Below, one piece after another: positions 18,461 through 27,256 of a stretch of DNA of 36,267 bases. Positions within the stretch are counted from its first letter, which is position 1, and every line of letters begins with the position of its first letter. Source of the DNA: Acidimicrobiales bacterium (GTDB lineage Bacteria; Actinomycetota; Acidimicrobiia; Acidimicrobiales; Palsa-688); assembly GCA_019241495.1 (NCBI GenBank), contig JAFAWZ010000292.1:1-36267 (forward strand). The letters are read 5' to 3'. The translations under genes and the position numbers were made by a program. A model generated the notes under the pieces. The model was not told the origin of the DNA and ran no database searches. It worked only from the letters and a program-made list of their open reading frames with translations.

Positions 18461-19162
18461 ATGGTCGACACCGAGAACGCCCGCCAGAACGTGACGTTCC
18501 CCAGCAACGGAGGCGAGGCTCACGGCTACCTGGCCCTACCCGGATCGGGCCATGGTCCCGGGCTGATCGTCATCCAGGAATGGTGGGGGCTCACCTCCCA
18601 CATCGCCAACCTGGTCGACCGCTTCGCGGCCGAGGGCTTCGTCGCACTGGCTCCGGACCTCTACGGCGGCGCAACCACCCACGACGCGGCCGAGGCGGGC
18701 CGGCTGATGGAGGCCCTGCCCGTGGAGGGAGCGGCGCGCGATCTGGCCGGCGCGGTGGACTACCTGCTGTCGCGCGACGAGGTGCAGGGCGATCAGGTGG
18801 GTGTCGTCGGCTTCTGCATGGGAGGAGCCTTCGTGCTCAGCCTGGCGGCCAAGGAGGGGGGCAAGATCGGGGCGGCCGTCGCGTTCTACCCGGTCGGCGC
18901 CATGCCCGATGACTATGCCGGGCTGCAAGCCCCGGTCATGGCCCACTTCGGTGAGAAGGACGATTTCATCCCGCTCGCCAATGCCCAGGATCTCGTGGAC
19001 CAGGTCAAAGCGGGGACCGGCCAGGAGCCGATCATCCACACCTATCCCGCCGGCCACGCCTTCGTGAACGACGAGAACCTCCTCGGCACCCACGATCCCG
19101 ACCAGGCCAAGCTGGCGTGGGACCGGACTGTCGCCTTCCTCGAGGAGAACCTCGGCTCCTAG
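18461..19162 (+). CDS. Dienelactone hydrolase family protein
   Basis: GLIVIQEWWGLTSHIANLVDRFAAEGFVALAPDLYGG, VGVVGFCMGGAF; GGGAGGA Shine-Dalgarno before ATG 18461. Confidence 0.9.
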   Translation: MVDTENARQNVTFPSNGGEAHGYLALPGSGHGPGLIVIQEWWGLTSHIANLVDRFAAEGFVALAPDLYGGATTHDAAEAGRLMEALPVEGAARDLAGAVDYLLSRDEVQGDQVGVVGFCMGGAFVLSLAAKEGGKIGAAVAFYPVGAMPDDYAGLQAPVMAHFGEKDDFIPLANAQDLVDQVKAGTGQEPIIHTYPAGHAFVNDENLLGTHDPDQAKLAWDRTVAFLEENLGS

Positions 19163-19950
19163 ACGGAGCGGGCCCGGCAAACCCAGCGGCCGTCCGAGCT
19201 TTCCAGTAAAAGGGGCAGGCCGAAGGTGGCCGACAGGGCGCCTGCCTCGAGTACCTCTGGCAGCGGCCCGGAAGCCACCACCCGGCCCGCCCTCAACAAC
19301 AGCACGTGGGTGAACCCGGCGGGGATCTCCTCGAGGTGATGGGTGATCATCACCGTGGCCGGATGATCGGGCTGGGCCGCCATCCGTCCCAGCGCGGCAA
19401 CCAGCCGTTCCCGGCCGCCCACGTCGAGGCCGGCGGCCGGCTCGTCCAGGAGGAGCAGCTGAGGGTCGCTCATCATGGCCCGGGCGAGAAGCACGTGCTG
19501 GCGCTCCCCGTCGGACAGGAACCCGAACGGTCGGTCGGCGATGGCCCCGAACCCGGCCTCGATGAGGAGGGTACGAGCCTTCTCGTACTCGGCTTGGGTG
19601 TACTCCTGCCACCACGGCTCGAGCGCGCCGTGGCGCCCCGACACCACCACGTCGGTGGCGGTGATCCGCGGTATGAGCAACTTGGCTATGGCGGTCGACA
19701 CCAGGCCGATTCGCTGCCGCAGGCGCCGCACGTCGACCCGGCCCAGCCGATGGCCCAGTATCTCGACGCTGCCCCGAGTGGGGTGAAGATAGCCCGACGC
19801 CAACTCGAACAACGTGGTCTTCCCCGATCCGTTCGGCCCGAGCACGATCCACCGCTCGCCCGGCCCTACCTCCCAGTCGACGGATCGCAGCACGACGACC
19901 CCGGGCCGGTCCAGGTCGACCGAAGTCAGGCGAAGAGGAGGTTTGCGCAT
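19159..19950 (-). CDS. ABC transporter ATP-binding protein
   Basis: Walker A VLGPNGSGKTTLF, signature LSDGERQHVLLARAMMSDPQLLLLDEPAAGLD. Start corrected to ATG 19950; the 641-aa ORF extension is antisense to argS. Confidence 0.92.
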   Translation of the reverse strand: MRKPPLRLTSVDLDRPGVVVLRSVDWEVGPGERWIVLGPNGSGKTTLFELASGYLHPTRGSVEILGHRLGRVDVRRLRQRIGLVSTAIAKLLIPRITATDVVVSGRHGALEPWWQEYTQAEYEKARTLLIEAGFGAIADRPFGFLSDGERQHVLLARAMMSDPQLLLLDEPAAGLDVGGRERLVAALGRMAAQPDHPATVMITHHLEEIPAGFTHVLLLRAGRVVASGPLPEVLEAGALSATFGLPLLLESSDGRWVCRARSV

Positions 19951-19986
19951 GTGCTCGTGAAACCGTAGCGGCGCGACGATGGGAGG

Positions 19987-21726
19987 ATGGCCGGAACAGC
20001 TGACCTCTTGACGGCGCGCCTGCAGGCGGCCTTCGACGCCATGGAGCCGGGCGCCGACCCTGTGGTGCGGCCCTCGTCGCGACCCGGTGTCGACTTCCAG
20101 GCCAACGGGGCCATGGCGCTGGCCAAGCGGCTGGGACGCCCGCCGGCCGAGATCGCTGCCCAGGTCCTGGCTTCGGCCGACCTCGAAGGCCTGTGCCGCC
20201 AAGCCGAGATCGCGCCCCAGGGCTTCATCAACTTCACCGTGGACGAGACCTTCCTCGTGGCCCGAATCCAGGCTCAGGGGGCGGACCCCAGACTCGGAGT
20301 CCGCCCCGCGGAGACGGCGCTCGAGGTCGTGGTCGACTACTCGCATCCCAACGTGGCCAAAGAGATGCACGTCGGTCACCTGCGCACGACGGTCATCGGC
20401 GACGCCGTCTGCCGGCTGTTGGGGCTGGTCGGGCACCGGGTCATACGGGAGAACCACATCGGCGACTGGGGCACCCCCTTCGGGATGCTCATCGAGCATC
20501 TCGTCGACCTGGGAGAGGAGGAGGCCGCCCATGAGCTGTCGGTGGGGGACCTCGACACCTTCTACCGCCAGGCCCGGGCCCAGTTCGACGCGTCCGCCGA
20601 GTTCCGGGAGCGCAGCCGGCTTCGCGTGGTCCTGCTCCAATCCGAGGACCCTGAGACCACCCGCCTGTGGCGGATCCTGGTCGATCAGAGCGTCGCCTAC
20701 TTCCAAGAGGTGTACGACAAGCTCGGGGTCCTGCTGACACCCGACGACATCGTGGGGGAGAGCTTCTACAACGCCCTCCTCCCCGTCGTCGTCGAGGAGC
20801 TGGCCGGCAAGGGGCTGCTGGTCGACAGCGACGGAGCCCGGTGCGTGTTCCCGCCGGGCTGGGCCAACCGCGACGGCACACCGTTGCCGCTGATAGTGCA
20901 GAAGTCCGACTCGGGCTTCGGGTACGCGGCGACCGACCTGGCCGCGCTGCGCGACCGATTCGGCCGCCTGGGCGCCGATCTGGTGCTGTACGTCGTCGGG
21001 GCGCCACAGGCCCAACACCTCGCCATGTGCTTCGAGGTGGCCCACATGGCCGGCTGGCTGCCTAACCGGGATCAGGCCGTCCATGTCCCGTTCGGCAACA
21101 TGCTCGGGGCCGACCGCAAGATGTTCAAGACCCGCTCCGGGGCCTCCATCAAACTCGTGGACCTGATCGACGAGGCGGTGAGCCGGGCCACCGCCGCGGT
21201 GTCAGAGAAGAACCCCGATCTTCCCGCCGGGGAGCGGGACGAGGTGGCCCGCATGGTGGGCGTGGGCGCCCTGAAGTACGCCGATCTGTCGACCGACCGC
21301 GTCCGCGACTACGTGTTCGACTGGGACCGCATGCTCAGCTTCGACGGGAACACCGCCCCGTACCTGCAATACGCCCGGGTCAGGTGCCTGTCGATCTTCC
21401 GGCGGGGGGAGATCGACCCTGAGCCCTACCTGAAGGGCACCATCCCAGTCGGCCTCGACCATCCCGCCGAGCGGGCGCTGGCTCTCGGACTGCTCGAGTT
21501 TCCCGCCGCGGTGGAGGCCACCTTGGAGACCTGGAGCCCGCACAAGCTGTGCGCTTACCTGTTCGAGGTGGCCGGGCTCTTCACTACGTTCTTCGAGAAC
21601 TGCCCGGTGCTCAAAGCTCCAGGTCCCGACGCCCGCGACAGCCGGCTGGTGCTTTGCGCCCTCAGCGCGGCGGTGCTTGGCGCCGGGTTGCAGGCGCTCG
21701 GCATCGAGACGCCCGAGCGGATGTGA
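19987..21726 (+). CDS. argS: Arginyl-tRNA synthetase
   Basis: VDYSHPNVAKEMHVGHLRTTVIGDAVCRLL, RENHIGDWGTPFGMLIEHL, KMFKTRSGASIKL. Confidence 0.96.
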   Translation: MAGTADLLTARLQAAFDAMEPGADPVVRPSSRPGVDFQANGAMALAKRLGRPPAEIAAQVLASADLEGLCRQAEIAPQGFINFTVDETFLVARIQAQGADPRLGVRPAETALEVVVDYSHPNVAKEMHVGHLRTTVIGDAVCRLLGLVGHRVIRENHIGDWGTPFGMLIEHLVDLGEEEAAHELSVGDLDTFYRQARAQFDASAEFRERSRLRVVLLQSEDPETTRLWRILVDQSVAYFQEVYDKLGVLLTPDDIVGESFYNALLPVVVEELAGKGLLVDSDGARCVFPPGWANRDGTPLPLIVQKSDSGFGYAATDLAALRDRFGRLGADLVLYVVGAPQAQHLAMCFEVAHMAGWLPNRDQAVHVPFGNMLGADRKMFKTRSGASIKLVDLIDEAVSRATAAVSEKNPDLPAGERDEVARMVGVGALKYADLSTDRVRDYVFDWDRMLSFDGNTAPYLQYARVRCLSIFRRGEIDPEPYLKGTIPVGLDHPAERALALGLLEFPAAVEATLETWSPHKLCAYLFEVAGLFTTFFENCPVLKAPGPDARDSRLVLCALSAAVLGAGLQALGIETPERM

Positions 21727-21741
21727 TCGCCCAGTCCAGCT

Positions 21742-24390
21742 TCAGTCGAGCCCCTCCCCGTCGAGGCGGGCGGTGGCGATGGCCCAAGGCCCGAGAGGGA
21801 ATTCGCCTTCCCACCGCTGCTGCGGATCGCCTGCCAGGTTGACCAGCCAGCCGGATCGGTTCGGCACCTTCACGGTGACGGGAGCTCCGGTCGGGTTGAA
21901 CACCCGCACCTCGATGGCACCCTCCTGCCGGTAGAGGGCCGAGACCTGGGCACCCTCCAGGCGGAGGCGCTGCCCTTTGTCCGGAAGCAGGCCGGCTCCC
22001 ACCGCTCGGGTCGTGACGAGCGGCGTCCACGTCTCTTCCGCCAGGGCCCACGGGTCGTCACACCGCCGGGCCACGGCATAGCGGAAGACGTGGGGGCCGG
22101 GCATCTGCCCATCTCGCACCGGCACCGGGGGACCGGCGATCACCGGACGGTAGGGCGGAGCGGGCCGGGCGATGACACCGGTGGCCCGCAATAGGGTAAG
22201 GGCGAGGACCCGACCGGATTCGACCAGCTCGTACTCGAGGAGACCCTGGTGTGTGATGGTTGTGTCAGCAGCGGTGACGAATCGTCGGGAGGGGAAGGCG
22301 GGCAGCGGATGTTCATGGGGGCCCCCTTCTGCCTCGCGCCCCCGGATCACGGTCGTGAAGGCGCACTCCGCCTCGGTGCGGTCGGCCGGCCGGGCGAGGG
22401 GGAAGCACACCCGGACCCGGTGGTCGCGGCTGTGGTTCTCGAAGCTGGTCGTGATCCTCACGGCCCGCTCCCCGGCCCGCACCTCGAGATCCGAGATGAC
22501 CTCCGTCTCGACGTGGCCGAACGGCGCCCCGTTTTCGAGGCGTTGCATCCAGCGGTATCGCCGGCAGACCCGCAGCACGCCTCGCAACGGCCCCGCCTCG
22601 ATGATCTCGGTCGACACGTGGATCGGCTCGGTCACCTTGGGGGCGCCTGCTGAGGGCGAGAAGTTGTAGCTGTCACCGCAGTCCGGCTCGTCGACGATCA
22701 GGTTCTGCCCCGGGGTGCCGTCTAGGGCGAAGGTGCCGGTGCGGGGGTCCATCTGGAGCGAGACAAGCCCGTTGTCCATGTGCCCCTGACCCACGCTGAC
22801 GGGTGCCAAAGGAGGGCCTGTGGGCGAGCCGTCCCAGACGGCCCAGCCCCAACCCGGCACCTCTACGGACGCGACCACCCTCTGCCAGGCGGATTGACGG
22901 ACCCGGACTACCAGGCGTTGATCCCCGGCCGCGCCGGCCACGGCCCACGCCTCGGCCATGACCGCCGCCATGCCCGGTTCGGCCGGCCGGGTCGGGTCGC
23001 GGTAGATGGTCAGCTCGGTGAGGCCGTCATGGTGACGGACCTGGGCGGCCCGGCCCGGGGCGGAGGAGCCGAGCACCCCGTCGGCGGCCAGCCGGGCGAG
23101 TATGACGGCGAGATCCCTTCCCCAGCCTCGCCGCTCCACGACCACGGCTCCGGCGTTGGAGACCTGCTGGGTCCCATCAGGGGCCTCGGTCCCGGGCAGG
23201 TCGATCTCCACCAGGCCCCGGCGCTCCCGCCGCGTCGGGTTGACGACCATGGGGCCCGATGCGCGCGTTGCCATAGAGGCCACTGCGACTGCGTGTTCCA
23301 CCGTGGCGGTCGCCGCGGCGTTTGCCGTGTCGTAGCGCGACGCGACCGCCCGCCCCACCTCGTCGGCCGAGCATCCGCAGATCGAGTCGTGAGCCGAGTT
23401 CCGGATGACCTCCAGCCAGGCCCGGCCGAGCAGATCGCCGGGCCAGTCCTCAGGTGGGAGCCACAGCGTGGCGAGAGGTTCGGCCATCCGCTCGAGGGCC
23501 ACCTCCGTCGCCGCGGCCGCCTGCTTCAGGTCGACCCGGCTCGACAGGACCCCCATCAAGATGGGAGCCCGGGCCCCGCTCCGCAGCTCGCCTCTCCACT
23601 CGGGCAGCCCTTGGTCGGGGGCGTCGCGGAGGTAGCCGGCCAAGCTGGTCTGGCGGAACAGGTAAGGAGAACCGGGACGTTTGTTGGCCCGGCGGAGCAG
23701 GCCGGGGAGGGTGGTTTGCGGTCCTTGCTGGTCGCTGCCGTTCATCAGCAGGAGTGGCCAGCCCTCCGGCAGGTATTGCTCCAGTTCCCGCTCGTGGGCC
23801 GACACCCGGCGGACGAGAGACGCCTCGTCATCGGGCAGGAAGGCCCCGTTGGCGTAGCCCACCGGGAGGTACTCGGCCCGGACCGTGCTCCCGTCGGGAG
23901 CGCTCCACCAAAAGGCGGCGCGACCGACCTGGCCGGGGACTCCCCGCCACACGACCGCGTGATCGAGGCCGGCCTGGACGAGCAACTGGGGCATCTGGGC
24001 CACGTGGCCGAACATGTCAGGCAGGTAGCCGACCGCCGGCTCCGGCGCGCCCAGGCTCCCGGAGCGGGCCAAGCCGAGCTGGAGGTTCCGGACGATGGTC
24101 TCGCCCGAGACGCAGAACTCGTCCATGAGCACATACCACGGACCGATCCCCAGGCGTCCAGTGCGGACCAGCTCTTGCAAACGGGATGTCTGGTCCGGCC
24201 GGGCGCCGAGGTAGTCGTCGACGATCGCGGTCTGGCCGTCCAGATGGAAGTGGGAGTACTCCGGATCAGCGCCCATCACGTCGATCAGCCGGTCCATCAT
24301 CGCGGTCAGCCGAACCCGATACGACTCGAAGCTGGCGGACCATTCACGATCCCAGTGCGAGTGCGCGACGACGGCCACGTTGCGTGACAT
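21742..24390 (-). CDS. Alpha-mannosidase, glycoside hydrolase family 38-like
   Basis: VAVVAHSHWDREWSASFESYRVRL, PAVGYLPDMFGHVAQMPQLLVQAGLDHAVVWRG, RNSAHDSICGCSADEV. Confidence 0.92.
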   Translation of the reverse strand: MSRNVAVVAHSHWDREWSASFESYRVRLTAMMDRLIDVMGADPEYSHFHLDGQTAIVDDYLGARPDQTSRLQELVRTGRLGIGPWYVLMDEFCVSGETIVRNLQLGLARSGSLGAPEPAVGYLPDMFGHVAQMPQLLVQAGLDHAVVWRGVPGQVGRAAFWWSAPDGSTVRAEYLPVGYANGAFLPDDEASLVRRVSAHERELEQYLPEGWPLLLMNGSDQQGPQTTLPGLLRRANKRPGSPYLFRQTSLAGYLRDAPDQGLPEWRGELRSGARAPILMGVLSSRVDLKQAAAATEVALERMAEPLATLWLPPEDWPGDLLGRAWLEVIRNSAHDSICGCSADEVGRAVASRYDTANAAATATVEHAVAVASMATRASGPMVVNPTRRERRGLVEIDLPGTEAPDGTQQVSNAGAVVVERRGWGRDLAVILARLAADGVLGSSAPGRAAQVRHHDGLTELTIYRDPTRPAEPGMAAVMAEAWAVAGAAGDQRLVVRVRQSAWQRVVASVEVPGWGWAVWDGSPTGPPLAPVSVGQGHMDNGLVSLQMDPRTGTFALDGTPGQNLIVDEPDCGDSYNFSPSAGAPKVTEPIHVSTEIIEAGPLRGVLRVCRRYRWMQRLENGAPFGHVETEVISDLEVRAGERAVRITTSFENHSRDHRVRVCFPLARPADRTEAECAFTTVIRGREAEGGPHEHPLPAFPSRRFVTAADTTITHQGLLEYELVESGRVLALTLLRATGVIARPAPPYRPVIAGPPVPVRDGQMPGPHVFRYAVARRCDDPWALAEETWTPLVTTRAVGAGLLPDKGQRLRLEGAQVSALYRQEGAIEVRVFNPTGAPVTVKVPNRSGWLVNLAGDPQQRWEGEFPLGPWAIATARLDGEGLD

Positions 24391-24562
24391 GTGGCCCCAG
24401 GGTACGCAGGCCGCTGGGTGGGCGTGCTAGCTTCTCGGCGAGGGTGGAGCATCAAGACGAAGCAGAATCCCTCTCCGGCCCCGTCCACCGCGACGCCAGC
24501 CGGAGGCCGCCGGACCGCCTCTAGCGGGCTAGTCCGCTCCGGCCAGGAAAGGAGGGATTGTT

Positions 24563-24766
24563 TTGGCCACAGGAACAGTCAAGTGGTTCAACTCGGAGAA
24601 GGGGTATGGCTTCATCTCGCAGGACAGCGGGCCTGATGTGTTCGTGCACTTCAGCGCCATCGATGGAGCCGGGTACCGGAATCTCGAGGAGAACGAGAAG
24701 GTCGAGTTCGACGTGAACCAGGGTCCGAAGGGGCTCCAAGCGGCCAACGTCAAGCGCCTGGGCTGA
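24563..24766 (+). CDS. Cold-shock protein (CspA family)
   Basis: [66 protein letters not shown] start 6 nt after GGAGGG. Confidence 0.97.
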   Translation: MATGTVKWFNSEKGYGFISQDSGPDVFVHFSAIDGAGYRNLEENEKVEFDVNQGPKGLQAANVKRLG

Positions 24767-24791
24767 CCGCCCGGGGCCCGGCCCCGGCTCT

Positions 24792-24835
24792 CCGCGGCCG
24801 GTGATCGAAGTTCGAAGAGCCCACCGGCTCCGCGG
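24792..24835. terminator. Hairpin between convergent csp and fdhD
   Basis: CCGCGGCCGGTG (24792-24803) / CACCGGCTCCGCGG (24822-24835); no clear T-tract. Confidence 0.4.
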
Positions 24836-24861
24836 CCAGGTGGGCCTTCGACGCGCCCCTG

Positions 24862-24883
24862 TTCTGATCAGCTTCTGATCAGC
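24862..24883. repeat. 11-bp tandem duplication spanning the fdhD stop
   Basis: TTCTGATCAGC TTCTGATCAGC. Confidence 0.8.
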
Positions 24884-25739
24884 TGGAGTAGTCGATGCGT
24901 TCCGGATGGGTGTAGACGTTGAACGTCTCGCCCCGGACGAAGGCCGCGATGGTCACGCCCAGATGCCGGGCTGCCTCGATGGCCAGACTGGACGGCGCGG
25001 AAACGGCAGCGATGATGCCAATACCGGCCATCGCCGCTTTCTGGGCGATCTCGAAGCTGACCCGTCCCGATACGGCCAGCGCCAGGCCCGGGCCGGCCGG
25101 GGTCTGGTCGGGGCTCACCATCGCTCGCCCGGAAAGGACGGTCCAACCAACGACCTTGTCGACGGCGTTGTGGCGGCCGATGTCCTCCCGGGCGCAGCAC
25201 AGCGCCCCGGTGGCGGGGAACAGCCCGGCCGCGTGCAGCCCGCCGGTCCGATCGAAAGTCGTCTGCTCGTGACGCAAGCGGTCCGGCAGCGTGGTGATGA
25301 CCGATGCCGGGAAACAATGCGTCACCGTCACGGCACGACACTCGATGCTGACCTGGTCGATGGTCGCCTTGCCGCATATACCGCAACTCGAAGAAGCCGC
25401 GAACCGACGCTCGGGGCCGGCTCCCAACCAGGTGTGGGTCAGGTGCACGGTCACGTGGTTGAAGCGGGAGGCCGGATCGTCGCCCTCGATCGCCTGGCAG
25501 TAGTCGACCGACGCGATCTCGTGCGGTGCGGCTACCCCTTCGGTCACCACGAAGCCGGCGGCCAGCTCGAAATCGTGACCCGGTGTGCGCATGGTGACCG
25601 ACAGAGGGGCCGGTTGTTGACCGGCTCCGGCGACGAGGATCTGCATCGGCTCTTCCGTCGCCACCTCCTCGGGTAGCTCCAGGTGGCGGCCCGGCCCGAC
25701 TTTCAAAGCCCTGACCGTCGTCACCGGCCTTGGGATCAC
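24879..25739 (-). CDS. fdhD: FdhD formate dehydrogenase sulfurtransferase/accessory protein
   Basis: MRTPGHDFELAAGFVVTEGV, SSSCGICGKATID (CxxC), GLHAAGLFPATGALCCAREDIGRHNAVDKVVG; GTG start overlaps mobA stop. Confidence 0.95.
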   Translation of the reverse strand: MIPRPVTTVRALKVGPGRHLELPEEVATEEPMQILVAGAGQQPAPLSVTMRTPGHDFELAAGFVVTEGVAAPHEIASVDYCQAIEGDDPASRFNHVTVHLTHTWLGAGPERRFAASSSCGICGKATIDQVSIECRAVTVTHCFPASVITTLPDRLRHEQTTFDRTGGLHAAGLFPATGALCCAREDIGRHNAVDKVVGWTVLSGRAMVSPDQTPAGPGLALAVSGRVSFEIAQKAAMAGIGIIAAVSAPSSLAIEAARHLGVTIAAFVRGETFNVYTHPERIDYSS

Positions 25740-26365
25740 CCCTCCTCCCGATTGGGGTCGCCGAGCCGACCGTATCGGGCCAGGTCGGCTGGAGTGTCCA
25801 CGTCGTCGAGGGTCTGTGCCGAGGAGCCGGTAGCTCGCTCCCAATCCGCCTCGGCCACCAGGCAGGGACCTACCGCGACGAGCAGATCGTTCATGGCCAG
25901 GCGCCCCTGTGCGACGAGGTCCGTGGCCACGTCGAGGTCGCCCGGCGAGTAGCGGGCGCACAACGGCTGGGCCCGCCCTGCCGCGAGCGGCACCACCGAT
26001 CCCGGCGCCGGGTGGGCAGCCAGCCAGGACAATAGGGCGGACGTCATGGCCGGTAGATCCGTAGCCACGACGAGCACCGAGCCGTGCCAGCCCCGCTCAG
26101 CGAGGGCCTCCCACCCGCAGGCGATGGCCGCGAGTGGCCCCCTCATAGGGACGTCCTCTGCAACCGGCTCGAGGTGGGTGTGCCCGGGGCCCACCTCGAG
26201 GGCTGGCGCGGCCACTGCCTCCAGCAGCCGGGCGGTCCGCTCGGCCAGGGTCGATCCGGGCCCATCCGAGGGTAAGCGGCCATCTGAGGGCAAACGAATG
26301 GCCGCCTTGTCCCGGCCCATGCGGCGGCTGGCACCGCCAGTGAGGAGCAACCCGGCCACAGCCAT
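25736..26365 (-). CDS. mobA: Molybdenum cofactor guanylyltransferase (MobA-like)
   Basis: AVAGLLLTGGASRRMGRDKAAI, MRGPLAAIACGWEAL, VVATDLPAMTSALLSWL; adjacent to fdhD. Confidence 0.88.
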   Translation of the reverse strand: MAVAGLLLTGGASRRMGRDKAAIRLPSDGRLPSDGPGSTLAERTARLLEAVAAPALEVGPGHTHLEPVAEDVPMRGPLAAIACGWEALAERGWHGSVLVVATDLPAMTSALLSWLAAHPAPGSVVPLAAGRAQPLCARYSPGDLDVATDLVAQGRLAMNDLLVAVGPCLVAEADWERATGSSAQTLDDVDTPADLARYGRLGDPNREEG

Positions 26366-26444
26366 ACCGAGTCATTCTGCCGACTCTTGCCCGGGAACCA
26401 AAACGGCCATGACTGCCAGGGCAGGAAAGTCACCCGCATCCTCT

Positions 26445-26472
26445 TCAAGCTGTCTTGGCCGGCGACCGATAA
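26445..26472 (+). promoter_or_regulatory. Candidate sigma28/FliA/WhiG-type promoter
   Basis: TCAA (26445-26448) - N16 - ACCGATAA (26465-26472), compared with consensus TAAA-N15/16-GCCGATAA. Confidence 0.5.
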
Positions 26473-26528
26473 GAACCCTGGTGCCTTGTTTGTCCGGACA
26501 GAGGCGTCGGCGGACCCGGCAACTGTCC

Positions 26529-27208
26529 ATGATGGCCGGTGTCCTGCTCCTGCTCGCGGCCGCGTCGGTGTTTTCCCTCGCCGTGCGGCCGGGATTCGCC
26601 GCGGCCGCGGGGCGGGAGGAGTTGTCCGCCGTCGGCAAGGGTCACACCCCTGCGGACGGCAATCCTCCGGATCAGCAGAGCCCTCCGGATCAGCACGGCG
26701 GCCTCGTCCTCCGCACGTCCAGCTCCGTCGAGAAGCCGTCGCAAAACCATTTCCAGGTGGGAGAAGTCGACGGCTCGTCTCATCCCCAGGATGCGAGCGT
26801 AGGAGAGAGTTGGTCAAAGACGAGCCGCCCGCCCGGTCAGACCAGAGAGGACGCCAACGGGAACGAGTCCCGGGAGGCGGAGTCGGCCGCCTCCTCGCCG
26901 CGGCGAGCGGTACCGGGCTCACGCCACCCGCCGATAACGCCGGGGCTCCGGCTGCCATCACCGCGCCTGGGCCCACCCCGCCGGCCTCGCGCCTGTTACC
27001 TCGCAAGGGGCTGGACGAACCGATGGTTGCCTCAGGAGGTCCGTGGCACGGTCCGTCCCTCAAGACGGCGGGCGGTCTCGGCGTTCCCATCGCGATCGGA
27101 GCGTCGGTCGCGGCCTTCGTCCTGGCTCAAGCCCTCATCGACCGCCGCGATCCCAAGATGTCTCGGGCGCCGCAGCGGAGCCGGGACGACACCGTTGGAT
27201 TCGAATAA
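26529..27208 (+). pseudogene. Secreted/membrane protein apparently split across two frames (signal peptide in one, C-terminal TM in another)
   Basis: Frame from 26529: MMAGVLLLLAAASVFSLAVRPGFAAAAGREEL. Frame ending 27208: LKTAGGLGVPIAIGASVAAFVLAQALIDRRDPKMSRAPQRSRDDTVGFE. Family A repeat inside. Confidence 0.5.
26731..26829. mobile_element. Family A palindromic element copy 2 (right end truncated)
   Basis: AGAAGCCGTCGCAAAACCATTTCCAGGTGGGAGAAGTCGACGGCTCGTCTCAT...GATGCGAGCG...GAGTTGGTCAAAGACGAGCCGCC aligns along copy 1, including its centre. Confidence 0.85.
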
Positions 27209-27256
27209 CGTCCAAGACCGACACGAGCTCCGGCCCGGCGTGATCGCGACGGGACA

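Noticed and set aside
19951-21084. N-terminal extension of the ABC ATPase ORF to 641 aa
   Set aside because: The extension is antisense to argS; the ABC domain begins naturally at ATG 19950.
22780-24387. 535-aa plus-strand ORF antisense to the alpha-mannosidase
   Set aside because: Compositionally biased antisense translation; GH38 motifs are clear on the minus strand.
24870-24890. TCAGAAGCTG on the minus strand resembling the family A repeat terminus
   Set aside because: Only about 10 bp, explained by the local tandem duplication; too short to call a repeat copy.
26930-26937. Exact GCCGATAA (-10 of the sigma28 consensus)
   Set aside because: No TAAA-like -35 at the required distance and it lies within apparently coding Pro/Ala linker sequence.
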